Positions 39,951 to 49,016 of a DNA stretch of 64,000 nucleotides are shown in pieces. Every line of letters begins with the position of its first letter. Within the stretch, counting starts at the first letter, position 1. The notes beneath the pieces are model-generated. The model was not told the DNA's origin, did not search any database, and saw only the letters and a list, made by a program, of their open reading frames with translations. This stretch comes from Bradyrhizobium erythrophlei (GTDB lineage: Bacteria; Pseudomonadota; Alphaproteobacteria; Rhizobiales; Xanthobacteraceae): NCBI GenBank assembly GCA_900129675.1, contig FSRD01000001.1, positions 5,259,501-5,323,500 on the forward strand, in the 5' to 3' direction. Made by a program: the position numbers and the translations under genes.

Positions 39951-41129
39951 ATGGCGGACAACCCACGCGGGGCGCTGTTTCGCGTCATCGTGCCGAACCA
40001 GCACAGCCGCGTCACTTACGCCGAGCTGTTTTTCGATCTCGTTTTCGTTTACGCGGTCACCCAGATATCTCACATGCTGCTCGGCCGGTTTACGCCGCTC
40101 GGCGCCGTCCAGGTCACGCTGCTGTTCCTCGCGGTCTGGTGGGTCTGGGTCTACACCACCTGGGTCACCAACTGGCTCAATCCCGAGCTGACGCCGGTTC
40201 GGATCCTGCTGTTCCTGCTGATGCTCGGCGGCCTCGTGCTGTCGACCTCGATCCCGACGGCGTTCGAAGGCCGCGGCCTCTGGTTTGCGATCGCCTATGC
40301 GGCGATGCAGGTCGGCCGGACCCTGTTCTGGCTGTTCTCGACGCCGCCGGAGCGGACGCCGGTGCGGCACAATGCCATCCGCATCCAGGTCTGGCTGTCG
40401 GGCTCCGCGATCTTCTGGCTGCTCGGCGGCCTCGAGCAAGGGCAGTCCCGGTTATGGCTGTGGGGCGTCGCGCTGACGATCGAATATATCGCGCCGGCGG
40501 CCCTATTCTGGATACCGAAATTGGGGCCGTCGTCGGTCGAGGCCTGGGCCGTCGAAGGCGGCCACATGGCGGAGCGCTGCGCGGGCTTCATCATCATCGC
40601 GCTCGGCGAAGCGATCGTCGTCAACGGCGCGACGTTTGCCGATCTGACCTGGAGCGCTGAAAATGTGAGCGCGTTCCTGTCAGCGTTTGTCGGCAGCATT
40701 GCGATGTGGTGGATCTATTTCCACAAAGGGGCGGAAGCCGGCTCCGAACTGATCTCGAAATCGGCCGAGTCCGGGCGGGTGGCGCGGCTGGCCTATACCT
40801 ATCTGCACATGCCGATCGTCGGCGGCATCATCCTGTCGGCGGTGGCCGACGAACTGGTGCTGAAGCATCCAGGCGGCCATACCGATATCCGGACGGTCGT
40901 GAGCGCGATCGGCGGGCCGCTGCTGTTCCTTGTCGGAACGATCCTGTTCAAACACTCGATCCGCGGCTTTCTTCAGCTCTCGCACGGCGTCGGGATCATC
41001 GCGCTGGCGGTGCTGGCATGGTTTGCCGGCGATTTGTCGCCGCTGATGCTGTCGTTCCTGACCACCGCAACCCTGGTCGTGGTTGCTGCATGGGAGACGA
41101 TCTCGCTGTGGTCGGGCCCCAAAGAATAG
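39951..41129 (+). CDS. ltrA: low temperature requirement protein A (LtrA)
   Basis: 392 residues with about ten transmembrane helices. The N-terminal RVTYAELFFDLVFVYAVTQI is the LtrA hallmark, and ERCAGFIIIALGEAIVVNG is the second conserved block. LtrA was named for cold growth in Listeria; its biochemistry is unknown. It starts 28 bases after bolA and may be co-transcribed. Confidence 0.9.
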   Translation: MADNPRGALFRVIVPNQHSRVTYAELFFDLVFVYAVTQISHMLLGRFTPLGAVQVTLLFLAVWWVWVYTTWVTNWLNPELTPVRILLFLLMLGGLVLSTSIPTAFEGRGLWFAIAYAAMQVGRTLFWLFSTPPERTPVRHNAIRIQVWLSGSAIFWLLGGLEQGQSRLWLWGVALTIEYIAPAALFWIPKLGPSSVEAWAVEGGHMAERCAGFIIIALGEAIVVNGATFADLTWSAENVSAFLSAFVGSIAMWWIYFHKGAEAGSELISKSAESGRVARLAYTYLHMPIVGGIILSAVADELVLKHPGGHTDIRTVVSAIGGPLLFLVGTILFKHSIRGFLQLSHGVGIIALAVLAWFAGDLSPLMLSFLTTATLVVVAAWETISLWSGPKE

Positions 41130-41159
41130 CGGGATATTTTTGCCACGTGGGGCGCGTTC

Positions 41160-42131
41160 TTACTCCGCAGCCGCTAGCGCGTGAACCGAAAACATCCGGT
41201 CCTGGTCGGTCCAGGACTCCCGCACCTTCCAGCCGGAATCGCAGGCAAGCGCGGTGAAACGCTCGAACGAGTATTTATAGCTGCTTTCGGTGTGGATGCT
41301 CTCGCCGGGACGGAATGAGAAATTCCGCCCGAGGATGCGCACAGTCTGCGATTTCTTGCTGATCAGGTGCATCTCGATGCGGTGGCGGTCGCGATTGTAG
41401 ACCGAGCGATGCATGAAGGCCGAAAGATCGAAATTGCCGCCGAGTTCGCGGTTGATGCGCACCAGCACATTGAGATTGAAGCGCGCGGTGACGCCGGCGG
41501 AATCATTGTAGGCGTCATAGAGCACGCGCTCGTTCTTTTCGAGATCGACACCGATGATCATCTGTGCGCCGGCGCCCAGAATTTCGCGGGCGCTGCGCAG
41601 GAAGGCACGGGCCTCGTGCGGCTCGAAATTGCCGAGCGTCGATCCTGGGAAGAAGCCGACCTTGGCCATTCCGGCGATATCTTCCGGCAATGCGAACGGC
41701 GCGGTGAAATCCGCTGCCACCGGATAAACGTCGAGGCCTGGAAAATCCTGGCGCAGCGCATCGGCCTGCGCATTGAGGAAATCGCCGGATATATCGACGG
41801 GGACGTAGGCGCCGAAGTCGCAACGTTCCAGCAGCAGCCGGACCTTGGTGGTCGCACCCGCGCCGAACTCCACCAGCGCAGCGCTCTGCGGGATGATATC
41901 GGCGATTTCATCGCCGCGGCCGCGCAGGATGCCAAGTTCGGTCCGGGTCGGATAATATTCCGGGAGCACCGTGATCTGTTCGAACAGCTCGGAGCCCGCG
42001 GCATCGTAGAAATATTTCGGCGACAGCCGTTTCGGATGCTGCGCGAGATTTTCGATCACGTCGTCGGCGAACACCGAGGTCTGTTCGTCGAACGCGTGCG
42101 CTTTGGCCAAAGCGGGGGCATGCACATTCAT
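41160..42131 (-). CDS. egtD: L-histidine N-alpha-methyltransferase
   Basis: EgtD makes hercynine by trimethylating histidine with SAM, the first step of ergothioneine synthesis. The 323-residue protein has the family length. LVEFGAGATTKVRLLL is the SAM-binding loop, PKYFYDAAGSELFEQI and YYPTRTELGIL are the usual N-terminal blocks, and FFPGSTLGNFEP follows. It is 51 bases after egtB on the same strand, in an egtB-egtD operon. Confidence 0.95.
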   Translation of the reverse strand: MNVHAPALAKAHAFDEQTSVFADDVIENLAQHPKRLSPKYFYDAAGSELFEQITVLPEYYPTRTELGILRGRGDEIADIIPQSAALVEFGAGATTKVRLLLERCDFGAYVPVDISGDFLNAQADALRQDFPGLDVYPVAADFTAPFALPEDIAGMAKVGFFPGSTLGNFEPHEARAFLRSAREILGAGAQMIIGVDLEKNERVLYDAYNDSAGVTARFNLNVLVRINRELGGNFDLSAFMHRSVYNRDRHRIEMHLISKKSQTVRILGRNFSFRPGESIHTESSYKYSFERFTALACDSGWKVRESWTDQDRMFSVHALAAAE

Positions 42132-42182
42132 GATACTCTCCTGAACGCGCTTTCCCGCGCGGTTGTGATCGTCATCTGGGGC

Positions 42183-43448
42183 TCAGGCGTAGTCGGCGAG
42201 GCGAAATCCCGTGAATTGCCAGCGGTGGTGCGGATAAAAGAAGTTGCGATAGGTAATACGGCTGTGTCCGGCTGGAGTTGCAAGCGAGGAGCCGCGCAGC
42301 ACCAATTGGTTGACCATGAACTTGCCGTTGTATTCGCCGAGCGCGCCTTCGATGGCGCGATAGCCGGGGTAGGGCGAGTACGAACTGCGGGTCCACTGCC
42401 AGACGATGCCAAAGGCGTCGTTCAACTGCCCGGCGCGGGCGGCGACTTCCCATTCCATCTCGGTCGGCAGGTGACGCCCGCTCCAGCGTGCGAACGCGTC
42501 GGCCTCGTAATAGCTGACATGGCAAACCGGCGCTGACGGATCGATCGGCTGCAATCCGCCCAGCGTCATGATCCGCCATTCGCCGTCGGCTTCACCGTTC
42601 ACTTGGCGCCAATGGCCGGGCGCCTGCCACTCTTCGTTGTTCGCAGCCGCAAAACCATCCATCAGCCACAGCGTCGCTGTCGAGTAGCCGCCGTCCTTCA
42701 TGAAGGCGAGCCATTCGGCATTGGTAACGAGGTTGCGGGCCAATTTGACCGGCCCTACCAGCGCGCGGTGCGCGGGCTTTTCATTGTCGAAATGAAAGCT
42801 GTCGTCGGTATGCCCTACCGTGTGGATGCCTTCGTTGAGCGTGACCCATTCGTCATTGCCGCGGGTCCAGTCCGGGAAACGCCACGCCGGATCGTAGGCC
42901 GGCGGGATCGGATTCTGCGCAAAGGCGTGCAGGATGTCGGTCAGCATCAATTCCTGATGCTGCTGCTCATGATTGAGGCCGACTTCGACCAACGGGACCA
43001 GCTTCGCGAGGGTGTCCTCGGCGGCGGTCTGGAAGAATTTCACCACTGCGGCGTCGACATGCCGGCGATAGGCGGTGACTTCGTCGGCGCTCGGGCGGGT
43101 CAAATGGCCGCGCTGGTGGCGGGCATGCCGGGGACCGGCGCTGACATAATAGGAATTGAAGAGGTAAGCGTAGTCGGGGTGGAAGGGCGTGTAGCCCTCG
43201 CAATGCTCGCCGAGCAGAAATTGCTCGAAGAACCACGTGGTATGGGCGCGGTGCCACTTCGCCGGGCTGGCGTCCGGCATCGACTGGATCAGCTGGTCCT
43301 CGGGGCTCAAGGGCGCGGCGCGGCGCTCGGTCTCGTCCCGGACGGCGAGGTAGGCCTCCACCAGATTCTGGGCGAGGTTGCCGGAATCGGCAAAAAGGGT
43401 GGGGGAGGAGGCGGAAATGGCGGCCGCAGCAGTTACTGGTTTCGTCAC
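42183..43448 (-). CDS. egtB: ergothioneine biosynthesis protein EgtB (sulfoxide synthase)
   Basis: Non-haem iron enzyme that joins hercynine with a thiol (cysteine or gamma-glutamylcysteine) and oxygen. 421 residues: an N-terminal DinB-like domain with iron ligands His66 (KWHRAHTTW) and His160/His164 in NHEQQHQE, then a C-terminal sulfatase-modifying-factor fold (LPTEMEWEVAARAG, FTGFRLADYA). First gene of the pair. egtC and egtE are not in the window, so the later steps must be encoded elsewhere. Confidence 0.95.
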   Translation of the reverse strand: MTKPVTAAAAISASSPTLFADSGNLAQNLVEAYLAVRDETERRAAPLSPEDQLIQSMPDASPAKWHRAHTTWFFEQFLLGEHCEGYTPFHPDYAYLFNSYYVSAGPRHARHQRGHLTRPSADEVTAYRRHVDAAVVKFFQTAAEDTLAKLVPLVEVGLNHEQQHQELMLTDILHAFAQNPIPPAYDPAWRFPDWTRGNDEWVTLNEGIHTVGHTDDSFHFDNEKPAHRALVGPVKLARNLVTNAEWLAFMKDGGYSTATLWLMDGFAAANNEEWQAPGHWRQVNGEADGEWRIMTLGGLQPIDPSAPVCHVSYYEADAFARWSGRHLPTEMEWEVAARAGQLNDAFGIVWQWTRSSYSPYPGYRAIEGALGEYNGKFMVNQLVLRGSSLATPAGHSRITYRNFFYPHHRWQFTGFRLADYA

Positions 43449-43748
43449 TGGTGTCTCCGGTCGGGGAGAGAACGTTGCTTCGGCGAACTGGTTCCTGACG
43501 GACAGTCCGTCCTAGATAGGGGTTCCCGTTCAGGAAAAAAGCCTCTCGCGGCGATGATATTGATGCCATCAGACTATGGCCCGATCAGTCGGTTGGGGTT
43601 GTTGCCAGGCCCATGCATGCCAGATCCCCGCCATTTTGCTTTGGATGCACAACGGTTTGGGCTACATATATGGTCAGTGTCGGGTAAAACGGGAGGAGCG
43701 GCCCGTAAGGCAAAGCCGCAGGGGGCAGCGCCCCAAAAGGAAGCGAAT

Positions 43749-44081
43749 ATGAGCATCGAACAATTTATCGACAACGAAGTGAAGTCGAACGACGTCGTGC
43801 TGTTCATGAAGGGTACGCCGCAGTTTCCGCAGTGCGGTTTCTCCGGTCAGGTGGTGCAGATCCTCGACCACGTCGGCGTCGGCTACAAGGGCCTGAACGT
43901 CCTCGAATCCGCCGACCTGCGCAACGGCATCAAGACCTATTCGAACTGGCCGACCATTCCGCAGCTCTATGTCAAGGGCGAGTTCGTCGGCGGTTGCGAC
44001 ATCATCCGCGAGATGTTCCAGGCCGGCGAATTGCAGCAGCTGTTTGCCGACAAGGGCGTCGCGGTCAACGCGGCGGTCTAA
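43749..44081 (+). CDS. grxD: monothiol glutaredoxin (CGFS type)
   Basis: 110 residues with Cys29 in PQCGFSGQV, the CGFS active site that binds a [2Fe-2S] cluster and delivers it to target proteins or to BolA. The WPTIPQLYVKGEFVGGCDI block binds glutathione. The 43449-43748 gap before it holds the divergent egtB/grxD promoters. The macro-domain gene follows 2 bases after the stop. Confidence 0.97.
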   Translation: MSIEQFIDNEVKSNDVVLFMKGTPQFPQCGFSGQVVQILDHVGVGYKGLNVLESADLRNGIKTYSNWPTIPQLYVKGEFVGGCDIIREMFQAGELQQLFADKGVAVNAAV

Positions 44082-44083
44082 GC

Positions 44084-44629
44084 TTGGCGGCGCGCCAGGT
44101 TGGGCAGGCGCGGCTGGAAGTCATCGTTGCCGACATCACGACATTGAGCGTTGACGCGATCGTCAACGCGGCCAATTCGTCGCTCCTGGGCGGAGGCGGT
44201 GTCGATGGTGCGATCCATCGGGCGGCCGGGCCCGAACTGCTTGCCGAATGCCGCACCCTGCATGGCTGCGAGACCGGCGATGCCAAGATCACCCAAGGCT
44301 ACCGGCTGCCGGCGAAACACGTGATCCACACGGTTGGGCCGGTGTGGAATGGCGGTGGCCTCGGCGAGGACGATCTGCTCGCCTCCTGTTATCGCCGCTC
44401 GATCGAACTCTGCCAGAAGCATGGCCTTGCCTCGGTCGCCTTTCCAGCGATTTCAACCGGCATCTATCGCTTCCCTGCCGAACGCGCGGCCGGGATCGCG
44501 TCCAAATCCATCGTCGATGCGCTGCCCGCAGCACCCGTCGTGACGCAGGTCATCTTCTGCTGCTTTTCCGACGCCAGCGGCCGACTGCACGAGGAGGCGC
44601 TGGCCGCCTTCGGCAGCCCTTGTGCCTGA
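44084..44629 (+). CDS. macro domain protein (ADP-ribose or O-acetyl-ADP-ribose hydrolase)
   Basis: 181 residues if the TTG two bases after grxD is the start; no ATG is placed to serve, so the start is uncertain. The sequence is a single macro domain of the YmdB/MacroD type: VDAIVNAANSSLLGGGGVDGAIH, GYRLPAKHVIHTVGP and FPAISTGIYRFP are the three ADP-ribose-binding loops. These enzymes remove ADP-ribose from proteins or hydrolyse O-acetyl-ADP-ribose. The close link to grxD implies one transcript. Confidence 0.85.
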   Translation: MAARQVGQARLEVIVADITTLSVDAIVNAANSSLLGGGGVDGAIHRAAGPELLAECRTLHGCETGDAKITQGYRLPAKHVIHTVGPVWNGGGLGEDDLLASCYRRSIELCQKHGLASVAFPAISTGIYRFPAERAAGIASKSIVDALPAAPVVTQVIFCCFSDASGRLHEEALAAFGSPCA

Positions 44630-44673
44630 TCACGCCGCCGTTACACTCCCCCCGAAATGATTGGGAGCGGGTG

Positions 44674-45960
44674 ATGATTTCACGTCATGTATTACGTTCG
44701 ATGTTTTGCGGCGCGGCACTTGCCTTGCTGGCGGCGCCCCAGGCGCGCGCCGAAGGCACCTTCGACATTCCCGCCGGCGCGCGTTTCAACCCCGACAAGC
44801 TGGCGAAAATCGGCGACTTCTTCAAGAATGAGGTGGCGACCGGCAAGATTTCCGGCGCCATCGTCTTGATCCAGCAGCACGGCAAGCCGGTCTTTCACGA
44901 ATCCTTCGGCGTCCAGGACGTCGTCTCCAAGGCGCCGATCACGGACCAGACCATCTTCCGCCTGTCTTCGCTGACCAAGGTGATCACCTCTGTTGTGGCG
45001 ATGCAGTTGATCCAGGACGGCAAGATCAAGCTCGACGATCCCGTCTCGAAGTACATTCCCTCCTTCGCGAATATGAAGGTCGGTGTGGAGAAAAAGGCCG
45101 AGGACGGCACCAAGACGCTCGAACTGGTGCCGCTGACCCGGCCCATCACCATTCTTGATCTGATGCGTCATACCTCCGGCATCACCTACGGCTTCTATGG
45201 CGACAGTCTGGTGCGCAAGGCCTACAGGGAGGCCAACCTCTACGCGGGCGATTTCGACCTTGCCGAGTTCGCCGAGCGGATCGCAAAGCTGCCGCTGCAC
45301 AATCAGCCAGGCGCGCTCTGGCAATACGGCCATTCCACCGACATCCTGGCGCGGATCATGGAGATCGTGTCCGGAAAATCATTGCTCGAGATCGAGCGGG
45401 AAAAGCTGCTCGATCCGCTCGGCATGACCGACACCGGCTTCTTCGTTACCGAACCGGAGAGGCTGCAGCGGCTCGCCCAGCCGCTGCCGAACGACAGTGA
45501 TTTCCGGGTCGGCCGCCTATACAGGACCGAGGTTCGTCAGAAATGGGAATCCGCCAGCGGCGGCATGGTTTCGACCATGTCGGACTTCTCGAAGTTTGCG
45601 CAGATGCTGGTCAATGGCGGTACGTTCGAGGGCAAGACCTATCTCAGCCCGAAGACGTTCGAACTGATGGCATCGGATCATATCGGCAAGGGCTCCGGTG
45701 TAGAGCGCGACTATTTCTATTTTCCCGGTGACGGCTTCGGCATGGGGCTTGGGTTTGCTGTGCGCACCGATCCCGGTAACGCCAAGCCGCCGCCGCCGGG
45801 ATCGCTCGGCGAACTGAAATGGGACGGCGCCGCCGGCTGCTACATGGTAGTCGACCGCAAGCAGGACATGTTCTTCGTGGTGCTGGAGCAGACGCCAACC
45901 GAGCGCCAGCGCATCCAGCGCACGCTGAAACAGTTGATCTATGAAGCGATGGAGAACTGA
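44674..45960 (+). CDS. secreted serine hydrolase, beta-lactamase family (class C-like)
   Basis: 428 residues with a signal peptide ending near PQARAEG. The nucleophile is in the S-x-x-K motif SSLTK, the second catalytic element is YGH (in LWQYGHSTDIL), and HTSGI appears in the usual place. This group covers esterases and D-amino-acid peptidases as well as beta-lactamases, so resistance should not be assumed. The ATG directly follows a GTG; GGGAGCGGG provides the ribosome site. Confidence 0.87.
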   Translation: MISRHVLRSMFCGAALALLAAPQARAEGTFDIPAGARFNPDKLAKIGDFFKNEVATGKISGAIVLIQQHGKPVFHESFGVQDVVSKAPITDQTIFRLSSLTKVITSVVAMQLIQDGKIKLDDPVSKYIPSFANMKVGVEKKAEDGTKTLELVPLTRPITILDLMRHTSGITYGFYGDSLVRKAYREANLYAGDFDLAEFAERIAKLPLHNQPGALWQYGHSTDILARIMEIVSGKSLLEIEREKLLDPLGMTDTGFFVTEPERLQRLAQPLPNDSDFRVGRLYRTEVRQKWESASGGMVSTMSDFSKFAQMLVNGGTFEGKTYLSPKTFELMASDHIGKGSGVERDYFYFPGDGFGMGLGFAVRTDPGNAKPPPPGSLGELKWDGAAGCYMVVDRKQDMFFVVLEQTPTERQRIQRTLKQLIYEAMEN

Positions 45961-46041
45961 CGGTTTTACATCGGGCGCGACGATTTCTATTTCCCGGGCG
46001 CCGACAGCGGCGCTGATTTACCAGGCGATGGGGAGGTGAGC
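45961..46041. other. possible remnant of a duplicated hydrolase segment
   Basis: After the hydrolase stop, CGCGACGATTTCTATTTCCC resembles CGCGACTATTTCTATTTTCC inside the gene near 45706. Translated, it gives RDDFYFPG versus RDYFYFPG. It may be the scar of a tandem duplication. There is no ORF. Confidence 0.25.
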
Positions 46042-47109
46042 CTAGGCCCTGCGCACGATCTCGCGCACGAGGCCAACCGTCTCCTCGACCATTTCAGCCG
46101 TGACGCCGAGATGGGTGCAGGCCCTGATCCGGCCATCCATCATCGCCAGCAGCACACCGCGCCCGCGCAATTCCGCGACCATCTTGTCGCCGCTGACGCC
46201 CGCGCCATCGGGCTTGAAGAACACCAGATTGGTTTCGGGCTGCTGCACTTCGACGCCGTTGATCTGCGACAGGCCCCGCGCCAGCGCGCGGGCGTTGGCG
46301 TGATCCTCGGCAAGGCGGTCGACATGGTGGTCGAGCGCGTAGACGCAGGCCGCGGCGCAAATGCCGGCCTGGCGCATCGAGCCACCGAGCCGCTGCTTCC
46401 ATCGCCAGACGTTGTCGATGAAGTCGCTGCTGCCGGCGATCACGCCGCCGATCGGCGCGCCGAGGCCCTTTGAGAAATCGATCCAGGCCGAATCCCATCC
46501 TGCCGTCATGTCGTGTGCGCTGATGCCGGTCGCAACGGTGGCGTTAAGCAACCGCGCGCCGTCCATGTGGGTGGCGAGGCCGTTCGCTTTCGCGATCTTT
46601 GCGATCTCGTCGAGATCGGCCTTCTTCCAGATCGTGCCGCCGCCGATATTGGCGGTCTGCTCGACGCTGACGACGGTCTGCGGCGGCTGGTAGCGCGAGC
46701 GTGGATGCAGGGCCGAGCGGAAGGTTTCCGGCGAAAATTGTCCGTCGGGGCCCGGCAGCGGGGTGATCTGGAAGCCGCCAAGCGCTGCATGCGCGCCGCC
46801 TTCGCGGGCGATGATGTGTGCGCTGACATGCGCGAGAATCTCGTCGCCCGGCCGGCAATACGACAGCGTCGCCGCGACGTTGCACATGGTGCCCGACGGC
46901 ATGAACACCGCGGCTTCCTTGCCGAGCAGTTCGGCCACGCGCTCGCACAAAAGGTTGACCGTCGGGTCGTCGCCGATCTGCTCGTCGCCGACTTCAGCCT
47001 TCGCCATCGCCTCGCGCATCGCAGGCGTCGGACGGGTCTGCGTATCCGACAGCAGATTGACGCGGACGGGTGTTGCCTTGGGATCGCGCGGGGCAGGGGT
47101 GTAGTGCAT
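46042..47109 (-). CDS. low-specificity L-threonine aldolase / beta-eliminating lyase family
   Basis: 355 residues from MHYTPAPRDPKA, preceded by GGAGAGG; upstream codons belong to a repeat. PLP-dependent fold: VNLLSDTQTRPTPAMREAM at the N-terminus, GDDPTVNLLCERVAELLGKEAAVFMPSGTMCN-type region, and the cofactor lysine in DFSKGLGAP. It cleaves threonine or allo-threonine to glycine and acetaldehyde in characterised relatives. That fits the glycine theme of the window, but linkage is distant. Confidence 0.88.
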   Translation of the reverse strand: MHYTPAPRDPKATPVRVNLLSDTQTRPTPAMREAMAKAEVGDEQIGDDPTVNLLCERVAELLGKEAAVFMPSGTMCNVAATLSYCRPGDEILAHVSAHIIAREGGAHAALGGFQITPLPGPDGQFSPETFRSALHPRSRYQPPQTVVSVEQTANIGGGTIWKKADLDEIAKIAKANGLATHMDGARLLNATVATGISAHDMTAGWDSAWIDFSKGLGAPIGGVIAGSSDFIDNVWRWKQRLGGSMRQAGICAAACVYALDHHVDRLAEDHANARALARGLSQINGVEVQQPETNLVFFKPDGAGVSGDKMVAELRGRGVLLAMMDGRIRACTHLGVTAEMVEETVGLVREIVRRA

Positions 47110-47123
47110 GGCATTCCTCTCCG

Positions 47124-47165
47124 GCGTCATTCCGGGTTCGGGTCTTCGACGCGCCCCGGAATGAC
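47124..47165. repeat. short GTCATTCCGG-family palindrome
   Basis: GCGTCATTCCGGG and CCCCGGAATGAC around a short core. A reduced copy of the element at 27653-27750, lying directly upstream of the threonine aldolase gene. Confidence 0.65.
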
Positions 47166-47217
47166 ATCAAACAGACCCGACGACAATCGAGTTGATGATC
47201 GATCTTACCCAAACAAA

Positions 47218-47242
47218 AAGGCCCCGGCAAAACCGGGGCCTT
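47218..47242 (-). terminator. rpsD terminator
   Basis: On the minus strand AAGGCCCCGG pairs perfectly with CCGGGGCCTT around a 5-base loop, followed by TTTTTGTTT. A textbook rho-independent terminator 25 bases after the rpsD stop. Confidence 0.9.
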
Positions 47243-47266
47243 CGATATCTCGACCGTGTAAACCGA

Positions 47267-47884
47267 TTAGCGCGAATAGAATTCGACGATCAGATGCGGC
47301 TCCATCTGCACCGCGAACGGGACGTCCGACAGCGCGGGGATGCGGGTGTATTTCGCCGTCATCTTGGAGTGATCGACCTCGAGGAAATCGGGCACGTCGC
47401 GCTCGCCGAGCTGGACCGCTTCCAGGACGGGGGTGAGCTGCTTGGAGGATTCCTTGACCTCGACAACGTCGCCGACCTTCAGCTTGTAGCTCGCGATATT
47501 GACGCGGCGGCCGTTCACCTTGATGTGGCCGTGGTTGATGAACTGGCGCGCGGCGAACATGGTGGCCACGAACTTGGCGCGATAGACCACGGTGTCGAGA
47601 CGGCGCTCGAGCAGGCCGATCAGGTTTTCACCGGTGTCGCCCTTCATCCGGCCGGCCTCGACATAGATGCCGTGGAACTGGCGCTCCGAGATGTTGGCGT
47701 AATAGCCCTTGAGCTTCTGCTTGGCGCGCAGCTGCACGCCGAAGTCGGACAGCTTGCCCTTGCGGCGCTGGCCGTGCTGACCGGGACCGTATTCCCGGCG
47801 GTTCACGGGGCTCTTCGGGCGGCCCCAGATGTTCTGGCCCATACGGCGATCGATCTTGTATTTCGCCTCACTGCGCTTTGTCAT
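47267..47884 (-). CDS. rpsD: 30S ribosomal protein S4
   Basis: 205 residues, the normal length. It starts MTKRSEAKYKIDRRMGQNIW and includes the S4 RNA-binding domain (ERRLDTVVYRAKF, HGHIKVNGRRVNIASYKLK). S4 is a primary 16S rRNA binder in 30S assembly. This is the cysteine-free form without zinc. It stands alone, as often in alphaproteobacteria, with a strong terminator. Confidence 0.98.
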   Translation of the reverse strand: MTKRSEAKYKIDRRMGQNIWGRPKSPVNRREYGPGQHGQRRKGKLSDFGVQLRAKQKLKGYYANISERQFHGIYVEAGRMKGDTGENLIGLLERRLDTVVYRAKFVATMFAARQFINHGHIKVNGRRVNIASYKLKVGDVVEVKESSKQLTPVLEAVQLGERDVPDFLEVDHSKMTAKYTRIPALSDVPFAVQMEPHLIVEFYSR

Positions 47885-48129
47885 CGCGTCCTCTTTGATA
47901 GGTTTGAGTTTTGAGGAAACGCGCCCTCCTGTGCGCCGGGAATTTCCCGGTGCCGACAGGTCCGCCTCAGAAAGCTCCGGGGTGAACCACGGGTCGCGAA
48001 ACGCAACGCGGGCCGAAACCGGCCCGCGAGCAAGCGGGTTCTAAGGGAGAAACCGCTGTTCTGTCAAACGAAAGACCCCGATTTCCGGGCTTAATTTGGC
48101 TCGAAACCGGCGGTTTGGCGCACTTTTGG

Positions 48130-48909
48130 TCAGGTCGCGACTGCCCGGACCGATTTGGGCTCCATTTGCTGGCGAATCGCCCGCAATTCGGCAGCTATCT
48201 CACCGTTCAGCACCTGTTCCAGCCGGGTCAGCGCCTTGGCCATGAGGGCAGCGTCGGTAATCCGGTGGTCCCAGCGTAAGATGACGTCGACAGTCTGGTC
48301 CGGCTTCACCACACCGTAGCTGAGGACGAAGGGTCCCGGACCCAGCGCATACAATTCGCCCGGGCCGAAAGCCGCCACCGAGGTCACACCGAAGCTGCCG
48401 AAATAGTTGGCGCGCTGGCGGGCCCAATTGAGGCCGATCCACCACAGCAGACGGCGAACCGGCAGCGGCAGCCGGGTCGCTAGCAGCATCTTCCGGAACG
48501 CCGGCACCTGGTCGACCGGCGCTTCCTTGGCGTGCCGGAGCTCGACATCGACCTCGGTCAGCGGCGCTTCGTGGGGCGCGTTGACCTTTTGCAGCAGCAC
48601 GCAATCCTGGCCGTCTTCCACCCGCGCGATCGTTACCATGGCAATGCTGCGCGGCAGTTCGTAGAGGCGGGCGTAGGGCCATTTGACATAGAGCGTGCGC
48701 AGAGCGGGTTCGTCCTGCGCCACCAGCGCAAATGCCTTGACGAAGATCGCCGCCCACCCCGGCGGCTGCTTAAGCTGCGCGCGAGCCTCGATCAGGTGAC
48801 GAATGTTGAGCGGACGCGCCAGCGAGACAAAAGGCACGCGAATCGATGCGTGCATGAGGTCGGCAACGAGGCGGCGCGGGATTGTTATTTTTCGAACCGT
48901 TCCGCGCAT
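48130..48909 (-). CDS. 2-oxoacid dehydrogenase acyltransferase-like (CAT fold) protein
   Basis: 259 residues resembling the catalytic domain of dihydrolipoamide acyltransferases but without lipoyl or E1/E3-binding domains. The putative catalytic motif HRITD (H-x-x-x-D, in LRWDHRITDAALMAK) is near the C-terminus, where E2 enzymes have HRVVDG. AAIFVKAFALVAQDEP and FVLSYGVVKPD also fit. It may acylate an unknown substrate. No dehydrogenase genes are near. Confidence 0.65.
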   Translation of the reverse strand: MRGTVRKITIPRRLVADLMHASIRVPFVSLARPLNIRHLIEARAQLKQPPGWAAIFVKAFALVAQDEPALRTLYVKWPYARLYELPRSIAMVTIARVEDGQDCVLLQKVNAPHEAPLTEVDVELRHAKEAPVDQVPAFRKMLLATRLPLPVRRLLWWIGLNWARQRANYFGSFGVTSVAAFGPGELYALGPGPFVLSYGVVKPDQTVDVILRWDHRITDAALMAKALTRLEQVLNGEIAAELRAIRQQMEPKSVRAVAT

Positions 48910-49016
48910 GCTCCGCTCGAGTTCTCGCTATACAAAAATAGCCCGGCGCGCCCAATAGCAGTACGCCAGCCCCTGATCTAGCACGAACCGACCGGACTTA
49001 CGCCAGATGGTTGGCG

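Noticed and set aside
44674..45960. Antibiotic-resistance beta-lactamase
   Set aside because: The protein belongs to the broad serine hydrolase/class C-like group, but length, YGH motif and context do not indicate a drug-hydrolysing enzyme.
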